The notes below the pieces were generated by a model that worked only from the letters and a program-made list of their open reading frames with translations, was not told the origin of the DNA and searched no databases. A stretch of DNA of 64,000 bases from Pseudomonas sp. MM211 (GTDB taxonomy: Bacteria; Pseudomonadota; Gammaproteobacteria; Pseudomonadales; Pseudomonadaceae), in assembly GCF_020386635.1 (NCBI RefSeq), contig NZ_CP081942.1:124001-188000 (forward strand), read 5' to 3'. The translations under genes were made by a program, and so were the position numbers. Shown one piece after another: positions 47,972 through 57,863 of this stretch. How positions within the stretch are numbered: position 1 is the first letter of the stretch; each line of letters opens with the position of its first letter.

Positions 47972-48478
47972 ATGAGCCCACTGCAAGCCCTGATCGCCGC
48001 CGTGCCGCAACGCGGAGAAGTGCGCTGGATCGGCGTGCGCCCGCAATCGCGTGGTGAGATGCTCGCACTCGAGGCCGTGGAAGCACGCCGCGAAGCAGGG
48101 CTGACCGGCGATCACGCTCGCCCAGGACCGCGCAATGCACGACAGGTCACGCTGATTCAGTGGGAGCACCTGGCCGTTGTCAGCGCACTGCTGGGCCGCG
48201 ATCCCCAGCAAGCGATAAGGCCAGAGGATCTCAGGCGCAATATCGCCATCAGCGGTATCAACCTGTTCAGCCTCAAGGGTCGGCGCTTTCGTATTGGCCA
48301 GGCAATTCTGGAAACCACCGGCTGGTGCCAACCCTGTGCACGCCTGGAGGAGCGCCTGGGCCTCGGGACTTTCCAGGCCGTGCGCGGCCATGGCGGCATC
48401 ACCGCACGTGTACTGCACGGCGGGATTATCCGCCTGAGCGACTCGCTTGAGGTCGAGCCTCTGGAACAATTCGAATAG
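47972..48478 (+). CDS. MOSC-domain protein
   Basis: 168 aa. It reads GVRPQSRGEMLALEAVEARREAGLTGDHARPGPRNARQVTLIQ...RRNIAISGINLFSLKGRRFRIGQAILETTGWCQPCARLEERLG, the MOSC core with its conserved Cys in TTGWCQPC. MOSC proteins bind sulfur or molybdenum cofactor and often carry out reduction or sulfur transfer. It starts 55 bp after yacG. Confidence 0.87.
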   Translation: MSPLQALIAAVPQRGEVRWIGVRPQSRGEMLALEAVEARREAGLTGDHARPGPRNARQVTLIQWEHLAVVSALLGRDPQQAIRPEDLRRNIAISGINLFSLKGRRFRIGQAILETTGWCQPCARLEERLGLGTFQAVRGHGGITARVLHGGIIRLSDSLEVEPLEQFE

Positions 48479-48551
48479 CGGCAACCAGCCTTATATCGCG
48501 ATCCGCGCTCAGTGGCGCCCTGCTAGACTGAGCGCATTATGCGAGGCGTGC

Positions 48552-48680
48552 ATGCCCGGCCGATTGAACCTTGGCGATCAACGTCGAGTCGATGAATACC
48601 TGAGTGGCTCTCAGCATCGTACCGTGCGTCAGCTTTACCCGGCCGGCCGAGCCACACTCCTGAGTCGCCTGGCGCTTTGA
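48552..48680 (+). CDS. Short DUF3094-like protein
   Basis: 42 aa. MPGRLNLGDQRRVDEYLSG fits the start of DUF3094 small proteins, which precede ndh in Pseudomonas. The usual central hydrophobic helix is missing: the product goes from QLYPAGRAT straight to LLSRLAL. It may be a deleted remnant. GAGG stands before the ATG. Confidence 0.5.
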   Translation: MPGRLNLGDQRRVDEYLSGSQHRTVRQLYPAGRATLLSRLAL

Positions 48681-48732
48681 GCCTTGCTCGCCCGGACTCA
48701 ACACCGTTTTTTTAGCCTTGTGAGAAGTATCG

Positions 48733-50031
48733 ATGACCCATCGAATCGTAATCGTTGGCGGCGGAGCCGGCGGCCTGGAACTCGCTACGCGCCTGGGAAG
48801 AACCCTGGGCAAGCGCGGTAAAGCCCATATCACCCTTGCCGACGCCAACCTGACGCACATCTGGAAACCGCTGCTGCATGAGGTAGCCGCCGGCTCGCTG
48901 AACTCCACGGAGAACGAGCTCAACTATGTTGCTCAGGCGAAATGGAACCACTTCGAGTTCCAGATCGGCCGCATGAGTGGACTGGATCGCGAACGCAAAA
49001 CCATCCAGCTTGCCGCAACGCTGGATGAGGACAACCGCGAACTGGTACCCGCACGCGAACTCGCTTACGACTCCCTGGTGATCGCGGTAGGCAGTACCAC
49101 CAATGACTTCGGCACCGAAGGGGCGGCCAACCACTGCATCTTCCTCGACACCCGCGAACAGGCCGAGCGCTTCCACCGCAAGATGCTCAGCCACTACCTG
49201 CGCGCCCATGCCGGCAACGGCGACAACGATCAGATCAGCGTCGCCATCGTCGGTGCCGGCGCCACCGGCGTGGAACTGGCAGCCGAACTGCACCACGCCG
49301 CCCATCAGTTGGCAGCCTATGGACTGGATCGCATTCGCCCCGAGAACATGCGCATCACCCTGATCGAAGCGGGCCCGCGCGTACTGCCGGCACTGCCGGA
49401 ACGCATCAGCGCCCCCGTTCACCGCACCTTGCAGAAGCTCGGCGTAACCGTGATGACCAACGCAGCGGTGAAAGAAGTCACTGCCGATGGCTTGCTCACC
49501 GCCAGCGGCGAGCAGATTCCAGCAAGCCTCAAAGTCTGGGCCGCAGGCATCCGCGCGCCGGCCTTTCTCAAGGATCTCGACGGCCTGGAAAACAATCGGA
49601 TCAATCAGCTCGTTGTCACGCCGACCCTGCAAACCACCCGCGATGAGAACATCTTCGCCTTCGGCGACTGCGCCGCCTGCCCGATGGGTGATGGCAGCGA
49701 GCGCAATGTACCGCCGCGTGCGCAGGCGGCTCACCAGCAAGCTTCGCTACTGGTCAAATCACTCACCCTACGCCTGCAGAACCAGCCGCTGCCCACCTAC
49801 ACCTACAAGGACTACGGCTCGCTGATCTCGCTGTCGAGCTTTAGCGCCGTTGGCAATCTGATGGGCAACCTGATGGGCAGCGTGAAGCTGGAAGGCTGGC
49901 TTGCTCGCATGTTTTACATATCGCTGTATCGCATGCACCAGATGGCGCTTTATGGCCCCTTCCGCACCCTGCTGCTGATGCTTAGCGACCGTATCGGGCG
50001 CAGTACCGATCCGCGACTAAAGCTGCATTAA
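48733..50031 (+). CDS. ndh: NADH dehydrogenase type II
   Basis: 432 aa. FAD motif IVIVGGGAGGLE at the N-terminus, NAD motif VAIVGAGATGVELAAEL (about residues 173-189), FAFGDCAACP near the C-terminus. The C-terminal amphipathic segment (GSVKLEGWLARMFYISLYRMHQ) attaches the enzyme to the membrane. It passes electrons from NADH to ubiquinone without pumping protons. Confidence 0.95.
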   Translation: MTHRIVIVGGGAGGLELATRLGRTLGKRGKAHITLADANLTHIWKPLLHEVAAGSLNSTENELNYVAQAKWNHFEFQIGRMSGLDRERKTIQLAATLDEDNRELVPARELAYDSLVIAVGSTTNDFGTEGAANHCIFLDTREQAERFHRKMLSHYLRAHAGNGDNDQISVAIVGAGATGVELAAELHHAAHQLAAYGLDRIRPENMRITLIEAGPRVLPALPERISAPVHRTLQKLGVTVMTNAAVKEVTADGLLTASGEQIPASLKVWAAGIRAPAFLKDLDGLENNRINQLVVTPTLQTTRDENIFAFGDCAACPMGDGSERNVPPRAQAAHQQASLLVKSLTLRLQNQPLPTYTYKDYGSLISLSSFSAVGNLMGNLMGSVKLEGWLARMFYISLYRMHQMALYGPFRTLLLMLSDRIGRSTDPRLKLH

Positions 50032-50038
50032 TCTAAAA

Positions 50039-50066
50039 GGGGCGCCGGGTGAGAACTCGGCGCCCC
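50039..50066 (+). terminator. Terminator of ndh
   Basis: GGGGCGCCG ... CGGCGCCCC starts 7 nt after the stop. T tract absent, but the stem is very stable. Confidence 0.7.
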
Positions 50067-50110
50067 CTAATAGATGGCTTCAGAAATGTTATCTGCATAG
50101 CCCGGAAAGC

Positions 50111-50137
50111 AAAAAACCCGCACTAGGCGGGTTTTTT
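50111..50137. terminator. Two-way terminator between ndh and the tRNA cluster
   Basis: AAAAAACCCGC-ACTAG-GCGGGTTTTTT. It has T tracts in both directions, so it ends the tRNA transcript (reverse) and backs up ndh (forward). Confidence 0.92.
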
Positions 50138-50156
50138 ACTCAAGCAGAGCTTGAAA

Positions 50157-50232
50157 TGGTGGGTCGTGTGGGATTCGAACCTACGACCAATTGGTTAAAA
50201 GCCAACTGCTCTACCAACTGAGCTAACGACCC
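50157..50232 (-). tRNA. tRNA-Lys (anticodon UUU)
   Basis: 76 nt with encoded CCA; acceptor GGGTCGT/ACGACCC, anticodon loop CTTTTAA, T arm TAGG-TTCGAAT. Last gene of a three-tRNA unit. Confidence 0.97.
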
Positions 50233-50237
50233 AAAAA

Positions 50238-50314
50238 TGGTCGGGGTGAGGGGATTCGAACTCCTGACATCCTGCTCCCAAAGCAGGCGCGCTACCGGAC
50301 TGCGCTACACCCCG
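50238..50314 (-). tRNA. tRNA-Pro (anticodon UGG)
   Basis: 77 nt with encoded CCA; acceptor CGGGGTG/CACCCCG, anticodon loop TTTGGGA. Five bases from tRNA-Lys. Confidence 0.97.
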
Positions 50315-50324
50315 AAGGAAAGAT

Positions 50325-50399
50325 TGGCTCCGCGACCTGGACTCGAACCAGGACCCAATGATTAACAGTCATTTGCTCTACCGACTGAGCTATCGCGGA
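50325..50399 (-). tRNA. tRNA-Asn (anticodon GUU)
   Basis: 75 nt with encoded CCA; acceptor TCCGCGA/TCGCGGA, anticodon loop CTGTTAA, four-base variable loop. First gene of the tRNA unit. Confidence 0.97.
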
Positions 50400-50608
50400 A
50401 CTATGCTTCTTTCAGTCTCTGCTATTAGCGTTTGGCTTTCGCCAGTCGCCGTAGCTGAGGCGCGCCATTTTACGGTTCCGCGAGCAGCTGTCAACCCCCT
50501 AAATTGCTTTTATGACAATGCTTTGCGAAAGAATGGCCATTTGCTATACCTTCACCGAATACCTGCACTGTTTGAAGCGCCGCAGTGAGGTCTCACCCAG
50601 GAATACCG

Positions 50609-52909
50609 ATGACCACTCAAGGCACGCCGCCGCCACCCCAAAATGGTTCGCGCACACTGGCAAGCCGAGGCATTCAGCCACGCTTCAGTGAGCTGGCGCA
50701 AAGCTGTCGCAAGCTGGTACTCAATCATCTGGCGGACAACCTGGCGCGCACCTTCGCCCTGGTCGACGACACCCTCTTCCAATGCGCAGAGAAAGCGGAG
50801 AACAATCAGGTTCAGGCACTGTTCTTCGAAAGCATGCGCAGCATCCGCACATTGCGCCCGCAGATTGAACGCCACTATCACCTGAGCATCTCCCAAAGCA
50901 TCGCCGACTTTCTCGACGGCAAGCTGGTTGCTAGTGCTGTATCACCTACCGATATACACGCCGAGGATCTGGCGCTGGTGCAAAACGAGGACTACGAAGA
51001 AATCCTCCAGGTGACCAATATGGCCAGCCGGGTTCAGGCCCGCTGCGCTCAGGCACTGTTCGCTCTAGAGCAGCGCCTTGCACTTCTCAATAACGGCCAA
51101 CCGCTGCCGGAAGGCAGCAATCCGCTCGCACCCAAAACGATAGCCCAGGCATTCCTCACGGCCCTTGGCCCCTGTGGACTGCCCCTGAGAATCAAACTGG
51201 TGCTGTACAGCCTCTTCGATAAACAGCTCATGCACGAGCTGGACAAGCTCTATGACGCGCTTAACCAGCGCCTGATAAATGCCGGCGTGCTGCCCAATCT
51301 CAAATACACCTCAACACGTACCCCAGAGCCGCCCTCACCTGCGCAGACGGGGATGGCGCCACACGCCGCCAACACCCCGACGAGTGAACCTCATAACGAG
51401 CCCCCACTGCTCGATCTTGATGCCGCCCCGCCAGCCAATATGGAGCAACTGGTCGAAGGTCTGGGTGCCCTGCTCGCCGAATACCGCAAGCAACAGAGCG
51501 CTATCAGCCCTCCAAGCGGTACGCCAAGCATGGCCAGCTTCGCGCCCGAAGGCGCAAGACGGACTTATGATGCAGCCGATCTGCTGGCGGCCCTGAACCG
51601 CATGCAGCAAACGTCCGCTATCGAGCTAGCACAGCGGCTGGAGCAACCGCAGCAGGTTGCAGGGCTGAAGGCGGATCTGCAGCGGCAACTGGCCAGCCAT
51701 AGCGAAGAACCCCAGCAGCATCGCCTGGGCAACAGGGAAACCGATGTCATCGATCTGGTAGGCATGCTGTTCGACTTTATCCTCGATGACGACAATCTGC
51801 CGCAGCCCTACAAAATAGCCCTCTCTCACCTGCATACGCCCTACCTGAAAGTGGCGCTGCTGGATAAAGCCCTGTTCACCCAACAACACCATCCCGCGCG
51901 CCAGCTGATCAATGCCATGGCGAAAGCCGGCGTTCTTTATGGTGCACCGGATGAAGCCCATGGCCTGTTGGCCAAGGTGCACTGGGTCGTGAAACAAGTG
52001 ATTCAACACTTTGCCGGCGACCTGCGCCTGTTCGACGAGCTGCTCAAGGAATTCAACGAGCTCACTGGCACCCTCAAGCAGCGTGTAGACCTCCAGGAAC
52101 GGCGGACGGTAGAAACGGCCAAAGGCCGCGACAAGCTGCTTGGCGCCCGACATCGCTCTGCCCAGGTCATAGCCCAGAGCCTGGCCAAACGCTCACCACC
52201 GCCGATCATCAGGCACTTCCTGGAGCGCACCTGGATTGACGTACTGGTTTTCATCCAGTTGCGTCATGGGCCATCCAGTAACGAATGGCAGCGCGCCAGC
52301 GAAGCAGCCGAACAGCTGGCCTGGAGCGGAACACCGCTCGACGCCATGCAACGCGATCGACTGCAGCACCTGCGTATAGAGATGCTCGAAGAACTGCGTA
52401 AAGGTCTGATGCTGCTGGGCGGCTACCACGAAGACGACATCCGCCGTCTACTCCAGGATCTGGTTGCCTGTCAGCATGCCGTTCAGGCGGGGCAACCCGA
52501 ACTCGCCTCAGGCATGACATTGCCGCCCAGCCCCAGCCAGCTGGGTGCCATGCTGGGAGATGAGGCTGCATTGCTCGACCCATCCCTGGCCGATACTGCA
52601 CTTTCAAAGAATGGCCTGCGCCTGGTGCGCGAGCTTGAGAAGGTCGAGTTCGGGACGTGGTTCGAATTCATCAAAGGCGATGAACGTCAGACGCTGAAGT
52701 TGTCCTGGTACAGCCCGACAACCCACAACTACATGTTCGTTGACCCGAACGGTCAGCGTGCTGCGGTCAAATCGGTCAGCCAGTTGGCCCAGGAAATGGA
52801 ACAGGGCACAGCCCGCTTCAGTAAGCCGGATCGGGCAGCGCCGATGGTCGATCGCGCGCTAACCGCCGTTTACCGTGTTCTGCAACAGCTCACCGGCCGT
52901 ACTCAATGA
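50609..52909 (+). CDS. DUF1631 protein
   Basis: 766 aa from MTTQGTPPPP (AGGA ahead). DUF1631 features are LAQSCRKLVLNHLADNLARTFALVDDTLFQCAEKAENN at the start and a C-terminal region (KVEFGTWFEF, SWYSPTTHNYMFVDPNGQ) with a PilZ-like look. A Pro/Ala/Ser linker lies near 235-290. Cytosolic, no membrane helix. These proteins are linked to c-di-GMP and flagellar or stress functions; older records call it thymidine phosphorylase in error. A PilZ gene follows at 9 nt. Confidence 0.85.
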   Translation: MTTQGTPPPPQNGSRTLASRGIQPRFSELAQSCRKLVLNHLADNLARTFALVDDTLFQCAEKAENNQVQALFFESMRSIRTLRPQIERHYHLSISQSIADFLDGKLVASAVSPTDIHAEDLALVQNEDYEEILQVTNMASRVQARCAQALFALEQRLALLNNGQPLPEGSNPLAPKTIAQAFLTALGPCGLPLRIKLVLYSLFDKQLMHELDKLYDALNQRLINAGVLPNLKYTSTRTPEPPSPAQTGMAPHAANTPTSEPHNEPPLLDLDAAPPANMEQLVEGLGALLAEYRKQQSAISPPSGTPSMASFAPEGARRTYDAADLLAALNRMQQTSAIELAQRLEQPQQVAGLKADLQRQLASHSEEPQQHRLGNRETDVIDLVGMLFDFILDDDNLPQPYKIALSHLHTPYLKVALLDKALFTQQHHPARQLINAMAKAGVLYGAPDEAHGLLAKVHWVVKQVIQHFAGDLRLFDELLKEFNELTGTLKQRVDLQERRTVETAKGRDKLLGARHRSAQVIAQSLAKRSPPPIIRHFLERTWIDVLVFIQLRHGPSSNEWQRASEAAEQLAWSGTPLDAMQRDRLQHLRIEMLEELRKGLMLLGGYHEDDIRRLLQDLVACQHAVQAGQPELASGMTLPPSPSQLGAMLGDEAALLDPSLADTALSKNGLRLVRELEKVEFGTWFEFIKGDERQTLKLSWYSPTTHNYMFVDPNGQRAAVKSVSQLAQEMEQGTARFSKPDRAAPMVDRALTAVYRVLQQLTGRTQ

Positions 52910-52918
52910 GAACCGCGT

Positions 52919-53263
52919 ATGGATGATCGTCGCCAACACAGCCGCTACCAAACCACCTCGCTGCTCGAAGTATTCGAGCAACACAGCGGTCGCTACCTCG
53001 GACGCGTCGCTGATATATCCAGCGACGGCCTTATGCTTTGCTGCACGGTACCTCAGCCTGCGGATACGCTGGTGGAGTGCCAACTGGTTTGCTCAATACC
53101 ACTGAACGGTGTTGGCGAGTTGCACTTTATCGGAGATTGCCTGTGGAGCCGTATGGGCGAGCCGGGCCAGCAATGCTGGGCAGGCTATCGCATCATTGAT
53201 ATCGATCAGACCAACACGAAAGCGCTGAATGCGCTGCTGCAGCATTTCCAGGCATCAGTCTGA
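52919..53263 (+). CDS. PilZ-domain protein
   Basis: 114 aa. RRQHSRY carries the first PilZ arginines and VADISSDGLML the second motif (D-S-x-x-G), so it should bind c-di-GMP. It follows DUF1631 by 9 nt, probably as one operon. Target unknown. Confidence 0.87.
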   Translation: MDDRRQHSRYQTTSLLEVFEQHSGRYLGRVADISSDGLMLCCTVPQPADTLVECQLVCSIPLNGVGELHFIGDCLWSRMGEPGQQCWAGYRIIDIDQTNTKALNALLQHFQASV

Positions 53264-53412
53264 CGCGTTAGTCCACACCAAAACCCTTATTGCAGAGCCT
53301 GGGCGAGCAAGCCGATAGATCGCGTCGATCAGCATATCGGTAACAGCGATTAGACGCCGCCGGAGCAAGCGCCTAGGCTTCTCTGTGTCAATCCGTCGCA
53401 GGGGAGCTTGCC

Positions 53413-54258
53413 GTGCCCCGGTTAGCCGAGAGTTCTACCGTTCCTGATTCCAACGAGCCCGCTGCACCGCAGCCGGAAGGCTATGCCTTTGCGCAGCTTG
53501 GTAACCCACAAGCCACTGATTCTGCCGTTCTGGCGCAGGAAAGCGCGTTGGCCATCAGCTATAACGGCATCAGCCATGCGGTGATGATGGTTTCGCCTAC
53601 GGCCGTGGAAGACTTCATTACCGGCTTCAGCGTGACAAGCGCAGTGGTTGACTCCATCGACGATATTTATGACATCCGCTTGCGCCACCTCGGCGCGGCG
53701 ATCAATGCCGACGTCGAGATCAGCAGTCGCGCCTTCTGGGCGATGAAACAACAACGTCGGCAACTGGCCGGCACCAGTGGCTGCGGCCTGTGCGGCGTGG
53801 AAGCGCTCGATCAGGCGCTGCCGCAACTGGCCACGCTGACCCAGGCTGAACTGCCCGAGGCGGCGCACCTGGTTAACCTACGCGAGCGGATCGCCGCCGT
53901 GCAGGATCTGGCCCGTCGTAGCGGCGCCCTGCATGCCGCGCTGTATGTCGATGGCAGTGGCGAGATACGCGCCTGCCGGGAAGACATCGGCCGGCACAAC
54001 GCGCTGGACAAGCTGATCGGCGCACTGCTGCGCGAGCGCCAGGATGTACGCCAGGGCTTCGCGGTGGTGACTAGCCGCTGCAGCCTGGAGCTTATTCACA
54101 AGGCGGTCAGAGCCGGCATCGGCAACCTGGTCAGCCTTTCGGCCCCGACCGCCCTTACCGTGCAATGGGCGCGCCGGCACAACCTCAACCTGATCCATCT
54201 GCCCCACCACAGCGCGCCCCGGGTCTACAGCCCCGCGCCGCCTGCCAGAGAAGAATAA
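53413..54258 (+). CDS. fdhD: Formate dehydrogenase accessory sulfurtransferase FdhD
   Basis: 281 aa from GTG with GGGGAGC ahead. The active loop GTSGCGLCG has the two cysteines (residues about 119 and 122) that carry sulfur from IscS to the molybdenum cofactor. The C-terminus has DIGRHNALDKLIGALL and TSRCSLELIHKAVRAGI. The oxidoreductase gene that needs it starts 2 nt after the stop. Confidence 0.95.
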   Translation: MPRLAESSTVPDSNEPAAPQPEGYAFAQLGNPQATDSAVLAQESALAISYNGISHAVMMVSPTAVEDFITGFSVTSAVVDSIDDIYDIRLRHLGAAINADVEISSRAFWAMKQQRRQLAGTSGCGLCGVEALDQALPQLATLTQAELPEAAHLVNLRERIAAVQDLARRSGALHAALYVDGSGEIRACREDIGRHNALDKLIGALLRERQDVRQGFAVVTSRCSLELIHKAVRAGIGNLVSLSAPTALTVQWARRHNLNLIHLPHHSAPRVYSPAPPAREE

Positions 54259-54260
54259 CC

Positions 54261-56582
54261 ATGAGCCTGCAACCCGTTAACCCGCGTTACAAACCCTATA
54301 AAGGCGCTGCCGCCGGTTGGGGTGCGCTGATCAGCGTCACCCAGTTCTGGCTGGACAGTAAACAGCCGTTCAAGAACCTGCGCGCGCTGCTCAAGACCAA
54401 CCAGAACGGTGGTTTCGACTGCCCCGGCTGCGCCTGGGGCGATTCCCCGGAAGACGGACACATCAAGTTCTGTGAGAACGGCGCCAAGGCGGTTAACTGG
54501 GAAGCCACCAAACGTCGTGTCGACGCGAAGTTCTTCGCCAAGTACACCGTCAGCCAGCTGCGCGAGCAAAGCGACTACTGGCTCGAGTATCAGGGCCGCC
54601 TGACCGAGCCGATGCGCTACGACGCCGCCACCGATCGCTACGTGCCCACCTCCTGGGACGATGCCTTCAGCCTGATCGCCAAACACCTGAAAAACCTCGA
54701 AAGCCCCAACCAGGCCGAGTTCTACACCTCGGGCCGGGCCAGCAACGAGGCGGCGTTCCTGTATCAGCTGTTCGTGCGGGCATTCGGTACCAACAACTTC
54801 CCCGACTGCTCGAACATGTGCCACGAGGCCAGCGGTGTCGCACTGACCCAGAGCGTTGGCATCGGCAAAGGCAGCGTGACCTTTGCCGACTTCGAGCACG
54901 CCGATGCGATCTTCGTCCTTGGCCAGAACCCAGGCACCAACCATCCCCGCATGCTCGAGCCGCTGCGTGAGGCGGTCAAGCGTGGCGCCCAGGTCGTTGC
55001 TTTCAACCCACTGAAGGAGCGTGGCCTGGAGCGCTTTCAGCATCCACAACACGCTCTGGAAATGCTCACCAACGGTTCCGAACCACTCAACACCGCGTTC
55101 TTCCGCCCGGCACTGGGTGGCGATATGGCGGCGCTGCGCGGCATCGCCAAGTTCCTGCTGCAATGGGAGCGCGAAGCGGTCGCCAAGGGTGACAAACCGG
55201 TATTCGACCATGCCTTCATCGCCGAACACACCGATGGTGTCGACGCCTACCTGGCGGCGCTGGATGAGACATCCTGGGAGTCGCTGGTTGAGCAGTCAGG
55301 CCTGACCCTCGAAGACATCGAGCAGGCTGCGCTGATGTATCGTCGCGCCGAGAAGGTCATCATGTGCTGGGCAATGGGCATCACCCAGCACCTGCACTCG
55401 GTGGCTACCATCCAGGAAATCGTCAACCTGCAGTTGCTACGTGGCAACCTTGGCCGCCCTGGCGCTGGCCTGTGCCCGGTACGTGGCCACAGTAACGTGC
55501 AGGGTGACCGCACCATGGGCATCAATGATCGCCCGCCAGTGGTGCTGCTCGACAACATCGAGAAGCGCTTCCAGTTCAAGGTGCCCCGCGAAAACGGCCA
55601 CAACACCGTCGAAGCGATCAACGCCATGGTCGATGGCCAGGCCAAGGTGTTCATCGCCCTGGGTGGCAACTTCGCCCAGGCTACGCCGGACAGCCCGCGC
55701 ACCCATAAAGCGCTGCAGAACTGCGAGTTGACCGTACAGATCAGCACCAAGCTCAACCGCAGCCACCTGACCACCGGCACCGATGCGCTGATCCTGCCGT
55801 GCCTGGGCCGTACCGATATCGATCATCAGGCCACCGGCCCGCAGGCGATAACCGTAGAAGACTCGTTCAGCATGATCCACGCGTCCAACGGCCAGTTGGA
55901 GCCGCTGTCCCGACAAATGCGTTCGGAACCCTCGATCGTCGCCGGCATTGCCAAAGCCACACTGGGTAACCACCCGGTCGACTGGGACGCCATGATCGCC
56001 GACTACGACCAGATCCGAGAGCTGATCGCCGACACCATTCCCGGCTTCCAGGATTTTAACCAGCGCGTGCAGCACCCAGGTGGTTTCTACCTGGGCAACT
56101 CGGCTGGCGCCCGTCAGTGGAAAACCACCACCGGCAAGGCCAACTTCAAGTCCAACACCTTGCTCGCCGATCTGCTGCCTGTGCAGGTGCGTAACAGTGG
56201 TCAAACGCCGGATCTGATCCTGCAGACCATGCGCTCCCACGACCAGTACAACACCACCATCTACGGCCTGGACGACCGCTACCGCGGCGTTCGTGGTCAG
56301 CGTGACGTGCTGTTCGTCAACGAGGCCGACCTTACGCGACTTGGCTACAAGCACGGGCAGAAAGTCGACATCACTTCGCTGTGGGACGACGGTATCGAGC
56401 GCAAAGTGGTTGGCTTTACCCTGCTGGCATTCGACATTCCAGCCGGCCAAGCGGCAGCCTATTACCCCGAGGCCAACCCACTGGTGCCGCTGGAAAGCGT
56501 CGGTCTGGGCAGCCACACGCCGACATCCAAGTTCGTTGCCATTCGCCTGCACACTGCCGGGCAGACTGCGCGCATCCTGTAA
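54261..56582 (+). CDS. Molybdopterin oxidoreductase, YdeP/FdhF-like
   Basis: 773 aa from MSLQPVNPRYKPYKG. N-terminal CPGC...(FCENGAKAVNWE) and SNMCHEASGVALTQSVGIGKG, then GQNPGTNHPRM, GNLGRPGAGLCPVRGHSNVQGDRTMG and a C-terminal dinucleotide domain (SHDQYNTTIYGLDDRYRGVRGQRD). It is the YdeP type of the molybdopterin superfamily, not the NAD-linked formate dehydrogenase proper; the iron-sulfur motif is partial. It acts with FdhD. The substrate is unknown; E. coli YdeP is linked to acid resistance. Confidence 0.88.
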   Translation: MSLQPVNPRYKPYKGAAAGWGALISVTQFWLDSKQPFKNLRALLKTNQNGGFDCPGCAWGDSPEDGHIKFCENGAKAVNWEATKRRVDAKFFAKYTVSQLREQSDYWLEYQGRLTEPMRYDAATDRYVPTSWDDAFSLIAKHLKNLESPNQAEFYTSGRASNEAAFLYQLFVRAFGTNNFPDCSNMCHEASGVALTQSVGIGKGSVTFADFEHADAIFVLGQNPGTNHPRMLEPLREAVKRGAQVVAFNPLKERGLERFQHPQHALEMLTNGSEPLNTAFFRPALGGDMAALRGIAKFLLQWEREAVAKGDKPVFDHAFIAEHTDGVDAYLAALDETSWESLVEQSGLTLEDIEQAALMYRRAEKVIMCWAMGITQHLHSVATIQEIVNLQLLRGNLGRPGAGLCPVRGHSNVQGDRTMGINDRPPVVLLDNIEKRFQFKVPRENGHNTVEAINAMVDGQAKVFIALGGNFAQATPDSPRTHKALQNCELTVQISTKLNRSHLTTGTDALILPCLGRTDIDHQATGPQAITVEDSFSMIHASNGQLEPLSRQMRSEPSIVAGIAKATLGNHPVDWDAMIADYDQIRELIADTIPGFQDFNQRVQHPGGFYLGNSAGARQWKTTTGKANFKSNTLLADLLPVQVRNSGQTPDLILQTMRSHDQYNTTIYGLDDRYRGVRGQRDVLFVNEADLTRLGYKHGQKVDITSLWDDGIERKVVGFTLLAFDIPAGQAAAYYPEANPLVPLESVGLGSHTPTSKFVAIRLHTAGQTARIL

Positions 56583-56939
56583 TCGGTAACGCCTCCATCT
56601 CGCCCAAGCATCTCGACCTGGGTGAGATGGAGGCGATACTCAGCCGAAGCATCCCCTTCGGCGTGGCGTGGCACCGGATAGCGGCCGAAGTTGCTGCATT
56701 TCGTCGGAATCTGCCAAACACATCGGTAAAAATGCCAACTGATGTCCCTTTGCCGTTACTTTCGTCAGTTAACGTGCCAGACCAAGCGCTCAACCGAAGC
56801 GCATAGCGTTTCTTGCCCAAGCCACGATGTGGCCCTTCGGGTTTCTGCCAGACGAGCAACACCGTGCGAATGATCCGCCGAGCCGCGCCATTGAGCAGCT
56901 CTGCAGCTGACGTCATTCGCCTGCAACGGGAGGAATTCC
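56583..56939. repeat. Intergenic stretch with a long inverted repeat
   Basis: GCCTCCATCTC (56591-56601) and GAGATGGAGGC (56634-56644) are exact inverses, 9 nt after the oxidoreductase stop, and extend with GCCC/GGGT to about 14 bp. It probably ends that transcript. The remainder holds the promoter of the porin gene. No gene. Confidence 0.7.
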
Positions 56940-57659
56940 ATGCGTTTTCCATCTGCCGTCCTGCTAGGGGCGGCTCTGCTGAGCATTCAAGCCCAGGCGG
57001 CGATCCTGGAGCGGGAACTGGGTGACTACGAGCTCAATCTGGGCACCACGCCAAGCCGCAGCATGGCTCAGGGGCTGGTCAAGCCAGAGAGTGGCGGTAC
57101 CTTCCACGGCGGCCTCGACCTGAGCCACCCGAGCGGCTGGTACCTCGGTCAATGGTCGCCCAACCTGGGGATCAGTCCGGGTAGTCGCATGGAGCTCAAT
57201 AGCTATGTCGGCTATCGACAGCATTTCGTCGATTCGCTCGGCTACGAAGTCGGCACGATTCGCTACAGCCATCCGGGCTACACCTACCTCGACAGTCAGG
57301 ACGTTTACGCAGGCCTGACGTATGACGCGCGCCGCTTCGGTTTCTCCTTCAGCAATGACCCCAGCCGCTTCAACAGTACGGTGCTGGCCGACCTGGGCCG
57401 TGTCAGCCTGCTGGGCATGGCCGTCGTCGTGCGCTACGGCAATCACCTGCTCGACAACCCCAAAAATATTTCCGGTGGTGGGCAGGTCAGCTCCTTCAAC
57501 GACTGGTCGCTGAGCCTGTCGCGGCCCTGGAAAGGAATCGACTTCGATTTTTCCTACTCGGATTCCAGCTTGAGCGGTGATGCATGCTCGGCCTATTCAG
57601 GCCACAACACCGAGTGTGAGGGCTGGTTCCTAATCAAAGCATCGCGCTCACTGTTCTAA
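56940..57659 (+). CDS. TorF-family putative porin
   Basis: 239 aa. Signal peptide MRFPSAVLLGAALLSIQAQA. The mature chain alternates polar and aromatic residues as in a beta barrel (GGLDLSHPSGWYLGQWSPN; LNSYVGYRQHFVDS; VGTIRYSHPGYTYL) and ends in Phe, as outer-membrane proteins do. The family is TIGR02001. Ligand unknown. GGGAGG precedes the ATG. Confidence 0.85.
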   Translation: MRFPSAVLLGAALLSIQAQAAILERELGDYELNLGTTPSRSMAQGLVKPESGGTFHGGLDLSHPSGWYLGQWSPNLGISPGSRMELNSYVGYRQHFVDSLGYEVGTIRYSHPGYTYLDSQDVYAGLTYDARRFGFSFSNDPSRFNSTVLADLGRVSLLGMAVVVRYGNHLLDNPKNISGGGQVSSFNDWSLSLSRPWKGIDFDFSYSDSSLSGDACSAYSGHNTECEGWFLIKASRSLF

Positions 57660-57863
57660 ACAGCCGCCCACCCGCGGCCACGCTGGGCGAGCCCCGCATC
57701 ACACACATCTTGATACATTCACCCATGTATCTTTAATCCCCATCTCGGGAATTTCCTTGCAGATCAGGCTCTAAGCTTGTGTCACCGGCACAGTACGGGC
57801 GACCGCATGATCCATGGCACTGCCATGACTACGCCCGCAAGGGTATTTTTCGAGGGTTGCGCG

